Shown here in pieces: positions 33,274-40,832 of a stretch of DNA of 64,000 nt. The notes beneath the pieces were generated by a model that saw only the letters and a program-made list of their open reading frames with translations, made no database searches and was not told the DNA's origin. The number at the start of each line of letters is the position of its first letter. Position 1 is the stretch's first letter. The position numbers and the translations under genes are program-made. Source of the stretch: Planctomycetaceae bacterium (lineage in GTDB: Bacteria > Planctomycetota > Planctomycetia > Planctomycetales > Planctomycetaceae); the NCBI GenBank assembly GCA_029259845.1, contig JAJDEI010000026.1, positions 62,001 through 126,000 of the forward strand, written 5' to 3'.

Positions 33274-34902
33274 ATGAGCATTCGGATCAACAACATTCGT
33301 TTGCCGGTCGAGGAGCCGGAATCAGCCCTGCCGGTGGTGATTGCGCGTCGGCTGGGAGTCGCCGACGGAGACGTTGGCGCGTGGCGCATTCTGCGGAAGA
33401 GCCTCGATGCCCGCTCTCGACGGGACCTGCGGTTTGTCTACTCCGTTGTCGTCGACCTGCCGCCGGAGTTGGAGTCCAGCCTTCAGGCTGCCAGTCTCAC
33501 AGACGTGCAGGCGTTCGAGCCGGCCGATTTCGACGACCCGTCGCCGGGAGCGGTTCCCCTCGAACAGCGACCGGTCGTCGTCGGTTCCGGACCGGCGGGG
33601 TTGCTGGCGGGGTACTATCTGGCGATCAGGGGATACCGTCCGCTGATCATCGAGCGGGGAAAGGCGGTCAAGGAGCGGGTGACGGCTGTGCGGGCGTTCG
33701 ATCGTGGAGAGCCGCACGATCCTGAGAACAACTACCTGTTCGGCGAAGGGGGAGCCGGCTGCTTCTCGGACGGCAAGCTGACCTGTCGCATGAGCGGACC
33801 GGACGTCGGTTGGGTGCTGCAGTCGTTTGTCGACTGCGGTGGCCGCGAGTCGTTGACGTACGAGCATCGCCCCCATCTGGGCAGCAACAAACTGCCGTTG
33901 ATCTGCCGCAATTTCCGGCGAAAGATCGAAGCGGCCGGCGGCGAGTATCGGTTCGACTGCCGCATGGAGGGGCTTGATGTTGCGGACGGACAGGTGCGGG
34001 GCGTGTTGACGTCGAGCGGACATTTCCCGGCATCGCAGGTCATTCTGGGCATCGGCCATTCGGCCCGCGACACCTATCGCATGCTGTACGAACGGGGCGT
34101 CCCCCTGCGGGCGAAGGCATTCCAACTCGGGCTGCGCATCGAACAGCCGCAGGAGCAGGTAAACCGCTGGAAGTACGGACGGTCGGAGTATCTCGAACAG
34201 CTCGGCGCGGCCGATTACACGCTCGTTGCTAAAGGAAACCGCGACCTGTACACATTTTGCATGTGTGCGGGGGGCGTTGTGATTCCGAGTATTTCGGAGC
34301 CGCAGCAGTTCTGCACGAACGGTATGAGCAACTCGCGGCACGACACGCCGTTCGCCAACAGCGGGCTGATGATCACCATCGAGCCGCACGAGTTCGGAAG
34401 CGTACACCCTTTGGCGGGCGTCGAACTGCAGCGGCGGTATGAGGCCATCGCCTACGAGTTGGGACGGGGCGATTACCTCGCGCCGATCCAACGGGCGAGC
34501 GACTTCCTGCCGAGGCGTATCCCCGACGTCTCGACGTCCCTGCCGTCCTCTTACCAGCGGGGGACCGTCTCTGCCGACCTGCGATCGGTGCTGCCGCAGG
34601 TGGTGATTCGGGCCATCGAACAGGGGTTGCCGATGATGGACCGTCGCTGGCGGGGCGAGTTTCTCAAGGAGGCGACGTTGACCGGACCGGAGATGCGGGG
34701 CTCGTCGCCGGTCCGCATCGACCGGGACTCGGCCACTCGTCAAACGCCCGGACTGGAGGGGTTGTACCCGGTCGGCGAAGGTGCCGGTTACGCCGGCGGC
34801 ATCGTCAGCGCGGCCGTCGACGGGTTACGCAGCGCCCGCGAAATCGTCCGCCAATTCGCTCCCGCCGCGACCGCAATCACCCCGTTTAGCCGCGACCGCT
34901 AG
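33274..34902 (+). CDS. COG2509-type FAD-dependent dehydrogenase
   Basis: A 542-residue flavoprotein of the COG2509 group, annotated in most genomes only as an uncharacterised FAD-dependent dehydrogenase. The FAD-binding motif VVVGSGPAGLLAGYYL lies near residue 97. NNYLFGEGGAGCFSDGKLTCR and VILGIGHSARDTYRML are family blocks, and TPGLEGLYPVGEGAGYAGGI near the C-terminus closes the cofactor site. Residues about 65-73 (ELESSLQAA) come from half of an R1 palindrome inserted in frame. The stop codon overlaps the stop of the convergent glcF by three bases, a tight tail-to-tail arrangement. Confidence 0.9.
   Translation: MSIRINNIRLPVEEPESALPVVIARRLGVADGDVGAWRILRKSLDARSRRDLRFVYSVVVDLPPELESSLQAASLTDVQAFEPADFDDPSPGAVPLEQRPVVVGSGPAGLLAGYYLAIRGYRPLIIERGKAVKERVTAVRAFDRGEPHDPENNYLFGEGGAGCFSDGKLTCRMSGPDVGWVLQSFVDCGGRESLTYEHRPHLGSNKLPLICRNFRRKIEAAGGEYRFDCRMEGLDVADGQVRGVLTSSGHFPASQVILGIGHSARDTYRMLYERGVPLRAKAFQLGLRIEQPQEQVNRWKYGRSEYLEQLGAADYTLVAKGNRDLYTFCMCAGGVVIPSISEPQQFCTNGMSNSRHDTPFANSGLMITIEPHEFGSVHPLAGVELQRRYEAIAYELGRGDYLAPIQRASDFLPRRIPDVSTSLPSSYQRGTVSADLRSVLPQVVIRAIEQGLPMMDRRWRGEFLKEATLTGPEMRGSSPVRIDRDSATRQTPGLEGLYPVGEGAGYAGGIVSAAVDGLRSAREIVRQFAPAATAITPFSRDR
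33468..33491 (+). repeat. R1 half-palindrome inside a gene
   Basis: 24 bases beginning GTTGGAGTCCAGCCTTCAGG match the left half of R1 with one difference. They encode part of ELESSLQAA in the COG2509 protein. Confidence 0.75.
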
Positions 34903-36239
34903 GGAGCGTGGCCATACGCCCGGTCGAGTACCTCAACGGGATGCAATACCGGCAAGGGACGTCCGTCGTCCCGGAGCATGGCTTGAATCTGTAGCGTGCA
35001 ACCGGCATTCGCCGAGATGACGGCGTCCGCCCGGGTCTCACGGATGTGGGCCGCTTTGCGGTGTCCGAGGCGGTCGGCCATGTCCGGTTCGGTGAGGTTG
35101 TAGCTGCCGGCGGCACCGCAGCAGATGTCCGATTCGGCGAGCGGCAGCAGTTCCAACCCGGGGATCATGCTCAGCAGTTGGCGCGGCTGTTCGCGAATCT
35201 TCTGGGCATGACACAGATGACAGGCGTCGTGATAGGTCGCCTTGAGCGGGACTTTCGTTGCCGGGGGGATCGGGCCGAGGTCCATCAGGAACTCGGTGAC
35301 GTCTTTGACTTTCGTGGCGAAACGGGAGAGCCGATCGTCGACGACGCCCATCTCTTCGGCGATGTGACTGTAATCCTTGAGCATGGCGCCGCAGCCGGCG
35401 ACGTTGGCGATGACCGCATCGACCTCACCCGCGGCTTCCAGCGCGCCGAATGTCTCGACGTTTTGGCGGGCGAAATCGAGTGCCGGCTGACTGGCACCAC
35501 TGTGGTAATGGATCGCGCCGCAGCAGACCTGCGCCCGGGGGACGAGGACTTCGCAGCCATTCGCCTGCAAGACGCGGGCGGTCGCCCAGTGAACGTGACG
35601 GAACATGGCATCGGCGACGCAGCCGGTGAACAGAGCGACACGGGCTCGTTGGGGGCCTTTTGCCGGCAGCACTTCGGGAAGTCGCGGCGGCGTCTTTGTC
35701 AGCGGGGGGAGCAGCCTCTGCATGCGGCGGAGGGGCGTGGGCAGCAGATTCGTCAATCCGATGCGGTCAGCAAGACGGTCGAGCCGGAGCACCTGCATCA
35801 GCCGCGCGGGGGCGAGTGACAGCCGCAGACGGCTCGCATACGGGAACAGCCCGTACAACACGCCCTGTTGAAACCATCCGGGGACATTCGACTGGCTGGA
35901 TTTGATCCCCTGCTGCTGCATGTCGATGCGGAACGGCTCGATCAGCCGCCCGTACTGGACCCCCGACGGACACGCGGTCTCGCAACTGCGGCAGTCGAGA
36001 CAGAGTTCGAGGTGCCGCGCGACCGGGTCGGTCAGTCCCAAACGTCCGTCGGTGACGGCCCGCATGAGATAGATGCGGCCCCGCGGAGAGTCGTTTTCAT
36101 CGCCCGTTTCGAGGTAGGTCGGGCAAGCCGATGTGCACAGCCCGCAGTGCACACAGTCGAGGAATCGACCGTAATCGATCGCTGCACCGGTGGTGGGAGC
36201 AGGCGTTGGTGCGGCGGTGATGTCTGGCTCGTCTGACAT
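34899..36239 (-). CDS. glcF: Glycolate oxidase iron-sulfur subunit
   Basis: A 446-residue electron-transfer subunit of glycolate (or lactate-like 2-hydroxyacid) oxidase. Two [4Fe-4S] clusters are indicated by CVHCGLCTSACP (about residues 34-45) and CLDCRSCETACP (about 89-100). Two CCG domains follow (VCCGAIHYHSG and DICCGAAGSYN). The protein passes electrons from the flavin subunits to the quinone pool at the membrane. glcE lies directly upstream (36285-37538). The catalytic glcD subunit is not in the window. The start ATG precedes MSDEPDITAAP; a Shine-Dalgarno site is not obvious. Confidence 0.93.
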   Translation of the reverse strand: MSDEPDITAAPTPAPTTGAAIDYGRFLDCVHCGLCTSACPTYLETGDENDSPRGRIYLMRAVTDGRLGLTDPVARHLELCLDCRSCETACPSGVQYGRLIEPFRIDMQQQGIKSSQSNVPGWFQQGVLYGLFPYASRLRLSLAPARLMQVLRLDRLADRIGLTNLLPTPLRRMQRLLPPLTKTPPRLPEVLPAKGPQRARVALFTGCVADAMFRHVHWATARVLQANGCEVLVPRAQVCCGAIHYHSGASQPALDFARQNVETFGALEAAGEVDAVIANVAGCGAMLKDYSHIAEEMGVVDDRLSRFATKVKDVTEFLMDLGPIPPATKVPLKATYHDACHLCHAQKIREQPRQLLSMIPGLELLPLAESDICCGAAGSYNLTEPDMADRLGHRKAAHIRETRADAVISANAGCTLQIQAMLRDDGRPLPVLHPVEVLDRAYGHAP

Positions 36240-36284
36240 GGGGTTGCGGACGCTTCGCGCCCGATGAATTCGTTGGTGAGTGCG

Positions 36285-37538
36285 TTATTGGGGGAGAATC
36301 GAATCGCCCGGCCAGATGCGGTTCGGGCTCAACAAGCCATGCGGATCGAGCGATGCTTTGATCCGCCGCATGAGAAACTCATCGGGGCGCGGCGAGCCGA
36401 ACAGGGGGAGCGACGCCTTCCAATCGTCATCGCAGTTGAGAATCGTCAGTGACCCGCCGCCCGATTCGGCCAGTGCACGCAGCGGCGCGATGATCTCAGC
36501 CGCCTGCGAACCGGACGTGCAGTTGTCCGGAAGGTGTCCGACGACGATCCCGTTGCCGGCATGGCACTGCAGGGCGATGTTCGCGTCATGGGCCCGTGTG
36601 ATGAAGTCCATCACCCGCGACGGCAGCACGCTCGCCTGAAACGTCAGCGGATCGTCCGAAGCGGCCGGATGCTCGGTGAAAGCGTCCCACAGAAGGCCGG
36701 CAGCATCCGGTTCAATCGTGAGCGTCTCCTCAACGGCAAACGGGGTCAATTCATCCCGGAGTGTGTTCGTTTGCCACACGGTCTCGATCTCCGTGCCCTC
36801 GAAGGCGACCGCGAGCACGAATCGGTCGAGCGGCAATTCGAGCTTGGATTCCCGTTGAATGTTGTGAGCGGCTTTCGGACTGAGAACCTCGACGGCAACC
36901 GGGCGCGTCTGAGAGGAGAGCAGGCGTTCGAGGACCGGGCCTATGGATGCGGCGTCATCGAAGGTCACCCAGAGAAGACGCCGGACTTCGACGACCGGCC
37001 GGAGTTTGAGAGTGACCTGTGTGACCATCGCCAGCGTCCCCAAAGAACCGACGAGCAGCTTGCAGAGATCATATCCGGCGACGTTCTTAACGACGCGCCC
37101 CCCGGCGGAGAACAGACGGCCGATCCCGTCGACCGCCGAGATGCCGATGACATAATCGCGGAACGTCCCGTGACCGAACCGGCCGAGCCCACTGGTGTTG
37201 GTCGCGATTGCGCCACCGATGGTCGCCCGATGAGCCTGGGGGACATCGAGTGGCAGCCGCTGCCCTTGTCCCCGCAGCACGTCCTGCAATTCCTCGATCC
37301 GGAAACCGGCCTCGACCGTGATCGTCATGTCACCCGTCGGAAAATCGACGATGTGTGTCAATTCGGCCATCGAAACAAGCGTGACGTCCGACGGGAGCGC
37401 GTATCCCTGCCGCAAAGCGGTCCGGCCGCCGACCGGCGTGAGCGGACGTTCGTCTCCGCCGGCCTTCTCCGCCACGTACCGCGCAAGGGCGGACGCCGTT
37501 TTGGGCGTGAACTCGTCGTGAGTCGCCGGACGTTCCAT
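36285..37538 (-). CDS. glcE: Glycolate oxidase FAD-binding subunit GlcE
   Basis: A 417-residue FAD-linked oxidase of the FAD_binding_4 (PCMH) fold. The segment LTPVGGRTALRQGY is the pyrophosphate-binding region, followed by TVEAGFRIEELQDVLRGQGQ and PQAHRATIGGAIATNTSGLGRFGHGTFRDYVIG. The C-terminus (SLDPHGLLSPNRIWPG) is the usual D-lactate/glycolate oxidase tail. The GlcE assignment over GlcD rests on its length, the partner glcF 45 bases downstream, and the missing GlcD-type extended C-terminal domain. Confidence 0.9.
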   Translation of the reverse strand: MERPATHDEFTPKTASALARYVAEKAGGDERPLTPVGGRTALRQGYALPSDVTLVSMAELTHIVDFPTGDMTITVEAGFRIEELQDVLRGQGQRLPLDVPQAHRATIGGAIATNTSGLGRFGHGTFRDYVIGISAVDGIGRLFSAGGRVVKNVAGYDLCKLLVGSLGTLAMVTQVTLKLRPVVEVRRLLWVTFDDAASIGPVLERLLSSQTRPVAVEVLSPKAAHNIQRESKLELPLDRFVLAVAFEGTEIETVWQTNTLRDELTPFAVEETLTIEPDAAGLLWDAFTEHPAASDDPLTFQASVLPSRVMDFITRAHDANIALQCHAGNGIVVGHLPDNCTSGSQAAEIIAPLRALAESGGGSLTILNCDDDWKASLPLFGSPRPDEFLMRRIKASLDPHGLLSPNRIWPGDSILPQ

Positions 37539-37800
37539 GGGGTCGGATCAGCAGGCCAACGAAGGCGAATGGTTGAACGTGACGTTTTGCAGGGAATCGA
37601 TGCACCGAGATCGTAACGGGAGACCGGCGAGACCGAAAGCACGCGCTCCGCTCGTTTGACGCACGAGACACGGTCGAGTCAACTGGTGTTATGGTGCGGG
37701 CCTGTTGCGGTTTCGCAAGGTTGCGCGAACGAGCCGGTCGTGTGCCTTGGAGTGTGCGAAAAGGCAAGCGGCGTCGAGGGACCTTCGAGATTGCCAGGAA

Positions 37801-38823
37801 ATGAGCATGTCCATTCAAAAGACTGTCGGCACGGAGCCGTTTGAGAGCGAGCGGCAGGTCGTGGAGCAACTGCGGGAAGGGCGGCGGCGAATCGGCGAGG
37901 AACTGGCCAAAGTGATCGTCGGACAGCAGGAGGTGATTGAGCAGTTGCTGATCACGCTGTTTGCCGGGGGGCATTGCCTGATCACCGGAGCGCCGGGACT
38001 CGCCAAGACGCTGCTCGTGAAGTCGATTGCGCAGATCTTTCATTTGAAGTTTCAGCGGATTCAGTTCACGCCGGACCTGATGCCGGCGGACATCACGGGG
38101 ACGGAGATTTTGCAGGAGACGTCCGAGGCGCGGCGGGAGATGACATTCATCAAGGGGCCGGTCTTCGCCAACGTGCTGCTCGCCGACGAGATCAACCGCA
38201 CGCCTCCCAAGACGCAGGCGGCCTTGTTGGAGGCCATGCAGGAGCATCAGGTGACGGCAGCGGGCGAGCAGTACCCGCTGGTGGAGCCGTTTTTCGTACT
38301 GGCGACCCAAAACCCGATCGAGATGGAAGGGACGTATCCGCTGCCCGAAGCGCAGCTCGACCGGTTCATGCTGAATGTGGTCATCGACTATCTGTCGCAG
38401 GAGGATGAAGTGGCCGTCGTGGAGCGGACGACCGCTGCGAAACCGCAAGCGATCGATGCATTGTTTACCGGCGAGGACGTGCTGCGGTTTCACGAGGTGG
38501 TGCGGCGCGTGCCGATTGCCAAGGATGTGATCTCCTATGCGGTGCGGCTGGCGTCGGCGTCGCGCCCCGGACAGGAGGGCGCCCCCGAATTCGTCAACGA
38601 CTGGGTCAGTTGGGGCGCCGGCACGCGGGCGTCGCAGTACCTGGTGCTGGGTGCCAAGGCGCGGGCCCTGTTCGCCGGACGGGCCCATGTGACGATCGAC
38701 GACATCCAGCAACTGGCCCCGCCCGTCCTGCGGCATCGCGTGCTTGTGAACTACCGCGCCGAAGCGGAGGGCGTGACAGTGGAACAGGTGATTGAACGCC
38801 TGGTGGAAAGCGTGCCGCGTTGA
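37801..38823 (+). CDS. MoxR-family AAA+ ATPase
   Basis: A 340-residue AAA+ ATPase of the MoxR class, chaperone-like enzymes that mature or activate proteins carrying VWA domains. Walker A is GAPGLAKT (63-70), Walker B VLLADE (125-130) with INR, and sensor region ATQNPIEMEGTYPLPEAQLDRFML follows. AGGAA lies just before the two possible ATGs (37801 and 37807). A DUF58 gene and VWA/BatA-like genes follow, the standard MoxR neighbourhood, but a nucleotidyltransferase pair is interposed. MoxR/DUF58/BatA sets are linked to cell-envelope integrity, stress and virulence in other bacteria. Confidence 0.94.
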   Translation: MSMSIQKTVGTEPFESERQVVEQLREGRRRIGEELAKVIVGQQEVIEQLLITLFAGGHCLITGAPGLAKTLLVKSIAQIFHLKFQRIQFTPDLMPADITGTEILQETSEARREMTFIKGPVFANVLLADEINRTPPKTQAALLEAMQEHQVTAAGEQYPLVEPFFVLATQNPIEMEGTYPLPEAQLDRFMLNVVIDYLSQEDEVAVVERTTAAKPQAIDALFTGEDVLRFHEVVRRVPIAKDVISYAVRLASASRPGQEGAPEFVNDWVSWGAGTRASQYLVLGAKARALFAGRAHVTIDDIQQLAPPVLRHRVLVNYRAEAEGVTVEQVIERLVESVPR

Positions 38824-38877
38824 GAACAATGGACCGCCACGATCAGAATGTGATGGTCGGAGATTCGATTCCTGGAG

Positions 38878-38883
38878 TATGAT
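38878..38883 (+). promoter_or_regulatory. Possible -10 box for the small-protein/nucleotidyltransferase pair
   Basis: TATGAT (38878-38883) lies 43 bases before the ATG at 38926, in the gap after MoxR. No clear -35 is seen. Confidence 0.3.
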
Positions 38884-38925
38884 ACGGCGAATCAAACGAT
38901 CCGTGGCCCTCGGAACAAAGTTGCC

Positions 38926-39162
38926 ATGATTTCCACACCACCCATCATTGATGAACTCTTTCAGGAGCGAGTTCGCAAGGCGCGGAAAAGGTCGTTCGCT
39001 GAGAAATTCCTGGCGGGAGAGCAACTCTTTGAGTCGGCGTGCGAGTGGACGAAAATGGGCATCCTGACGGATCATCCGGATGCCGATGAGGCTGAGGTGC
39101 TCGACAGGCTCAAGCAGCGATTGAGACTCCTTGACCGGTTGGAGCGAGCGCGTGAATCTTGA
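38926..39162 (+). CDS. Small helical protein paired with a nucleotidyltransferase
   Basis: A 78-residue helical, charged protein (MISTPPIIDELFQERVRKAR...). No family is recognised with certainty. It overlaps the next gene by 11 bases (39152-39162), so the two are translated together. A small protein before a MNT-like nucleotidyltransferase often occurs as the paired, possibly antitoxin, component in such modules, but this is inferred from context only. Confidence 0.7.
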   Translation: MISTPPIIDELFQERVRKARKRSFAEKFLAGEQLFESACEWTKMGILTDHPDADEAEVLDRLKQRLRLLDRLERARES

Positions 39163-39598
39163 CAGTTGCACGTTGGCAGTCATTGACGCACTTTCGGCAG
39201 AGGACATCCCGTTTCTTGTCGTCGGCTCCTACTCCACGAATGTGTACGGGATCCCCCGGTCAACGAAGGATGCCGATATCGTCATCGACCTCGGCGGGAA
39301 ACCGCTACTCTCTCTGAATCAACATCTCCCCGCGTCACTGCACCTCGACCCACAGATGCGATTGGAGCGCGAAGTTGATGGGCGCACCGTCAACATTCCC
39401 ACCGCCGAGGACGTCATCGTGACGAAACTTCGATGGGCGCATCGGATCGCCCGCCGCAAGGACCTGGACGACATCAGGAACGTCCTCGCCGTTCGTCAAG
39501 GGGATTTTGACTGGGACTACATCCACCGCTGGGCCGATGAGCACGGCACGCGGGCGCTCCTGGAGGAGATTCGGGCGGAGATCCCTCCGCTCGATTGA
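39152..39598 (+). CDS. Nucleotidyltransferase-fold protein (MNT/AbiEii-like)
   Basis: A 148-residue protein with a nucleotidyltransferase fold. VVGSYSTNVYGIPRSTKDADIVID (residues 18-41) holds the GS motif and the paired DxD metal ligands. The rest (VIVTKLRWAHRIARRKDLDDIRNVL) resembles DUF6036/AbiEii-type minimal nucleotidyltransferases found in toxin-antitoxin and phage-defence modules. The GTG at 39152 is chosen for GGAG nine bases upstream. It sits between MoxR and DUF58 genes, which normally adjoin, so the pair looks inserted into that operon. The TGA stop is seven bases before the next ATG. Confidence 0.82.
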   Translation: MNLDSCTLAVIDALSAEDIPFLVVGSYSTNVYGIPRSTKDADIVIDLGGKPLLSLNQHLPASLHLDPQMRLEREVDGRTVNIPTAEDVIVTKLRWAHRIARRKDLDDIRNVLAVRQGDFDWDYIHRWADEHGTRALLEEIRAEIPPLD

Positions 39599-39603
39599 CG
39601 AAC

Positions 39604-40560
39604 ATGCCGACCGACTCCATCCCGCATCCTCCCCCCGCCTACCCGCCGCCGTCGTTCATCGACCCGGTGGCGCTGATGCAGATTCGATCGCTGGAGTTGC
39701 GGGCGAAGGCGGTCGTGGAGGGGTTCTTCAGCGGGTTGCATCGCTCCCCGTATCATGGGTTCTCGGTCGAGTTCAGCGAGTACCGGCCGTACGTGCCCGG
39801 CGACGATCCGCGATACCTCGATTGGCGATTGATGGCGCGGAGTGATCGTTACTACGTCAAGCGGTTTGAGGACGAAACCAATCTGCGCACGCATTTGCTG
39901 CTCGACACGAGCCAATCGATGACATTCGGCTCGCTGCCGTACAGCAAGGCGGACTACGCCAAAACGCTCGCCGCCACGTTGGGCTACTTCCTCAACACGC
40001 AGCGGGACGCAGTCGGTTTAGTCCGGTTTGACGAGCGGATCGACGAGTTCATACCGGCCCGTTATCGCACGGGTCACTTGCGGCGGATCATGCTGGCTCT
40101 CGAGAAGCCGGCGGCAGGAACGTCGACGGATCTCGCCCGGCCGCTCGATCAAATCGCCGAACAAGTCCGCAAGCGAGGGATGCTGGTGCTGCTGTCCGAT
40201 CTGTTGGCGCCTCTCGATGGTCTCGAAACCAAACTGTCCTACTTCCGCGCGCGGGGACACGAAGTGGTCTTGTTTCAGATTCTCGACCCGGCCGAACTGA
40301 CGCTCGATTTCGACGAGCCGACCCTGTTTCACGACGTCGAAACCGGCCGCGAGGTGTACGTCGACCCGTCGTTGGCCCGGGAAACGTATGTCGAGCGGCT
40401 CAATCAACATTGGGACGCTGTCCAGGCGAGCTGCGACAAACTGGGCATCAACGCCTTTCGGCTGACGACGGACATGCCGCTCGAAACGGCACTCGGCGAC
40501 TTCCTCCGCAGCCGTCTGAAGACGATGACCAAGTCGGTGTCGCGCTCGCGCGGGTGGTAG
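39604..40560 (+). CDS. DUF58 domain protein
   Basis: A 318-residue DUF58 protein, usually encoded directly after moxR and thought to act with it. The family motif FVEF..YRPYVPGDDPRYLDWRLMARSDRYYVKRFEDE is present (about residues 50-95), followed by a VWA-like fold with DTSQSMTFGS (the MIDAS-like DxSxS, about 102-111). No membrane helices precede the core, unlike many DUF58 proteins that carry two N-terminal ones. The ATG at 39604 follows the nucleotidyltransferase stop by six bases; no strong Shine-Dalgarno site is seen. Confidence 0.92.
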   Translation: MPTDSIPHPPPAYPPPSFIDPVALMQIRSLELRAKAVVEGFFSGLHRSPYHGFSVEFSEYRPYVPGDDPRYLDWRLMARSDRYYVKRFEDETNLRTHLLLDTSQSMTFGSLPYSKADYAKTLAATLGYFLNTQRDAVGLVRFDERIDEFIPARYRTGHLRRIMLALEKPAAGTSTDLARPLDQIAEQVRKRGMLVLLSDLLAPLDGLETKLSYFRARGHEVVLFQILDPAELTLDFDEPTLFHDVETGREVYVDPSLARETYVERLNQHWDAVQASCDKLGINAFRLTTDMPLETALGDFLRSRLKTMTKSVSRSRGW

Positions 40561-40631
40561 AATTCATTGGCAACTGTAAATTAGGAACTGCGTGGCACTT
40601 CAGCCGAATGAAGGAGTCCGCTGTCAACCTC

Positions 40632-40734
40632 GTTCCCAAACACTGTTTGGGAACGCACTTCCCCGAAACTCCGTTTCGCGAGCGGCAAAGCAGGGTCTTG
40701 CGGGATGTGTGTTCCCAAGCCGGAGCTTGGGAAC
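40632..40734. repeat. R2 composite palindromic block, copy 2
   Basis: Three hairpins in the same order as at 20003-20130: GTTCCCAAAC..GTTTGGGAAC (40632-40654), CGAAACTCCGTTTCG (40664-40678), and GTTCCCAAGC..GCTTGGGAAC (40711-40734). It lies between the DUF58 and BatA-like genes. Confidence 0.88.
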
Positions 40735-40792
40735 AAGTTACTGGGTTCGAGAAGCAGCGCAATCACACAGTCACGCAACCACAATGACCGAT

Positions 40793-40820
40793 TTGCAATT
40801 TGCAATTCGCAATTTGCGAG
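40793..40820 (+). repeat. Heptamer tandem repeat (TTGCAAT)
   Basis: Four 7-base units: TTGCAAT, TTGCAAT, TCGCAAT, TTGCGAG. It ends 12 bases before the BatA-like start codon. Confidence 0.75.
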
Positions 40821-40832
40821 ACCCCCTCCCGA

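Noticed and set aside
37330-39207. A long minus-strand frame through the MoxR gene
   Set aside because: It overlaps MoxR and glcE fully, and its product is a His/Arg-rich shadow without motifs.
38926-39598. Declaring the nucleotidyltransferase pair a proven toxin-antitoxin system
   Set aside because: Only the nucleotidyltransferase motif and gene overlap are visible; no toxicity evidence or exact family match.
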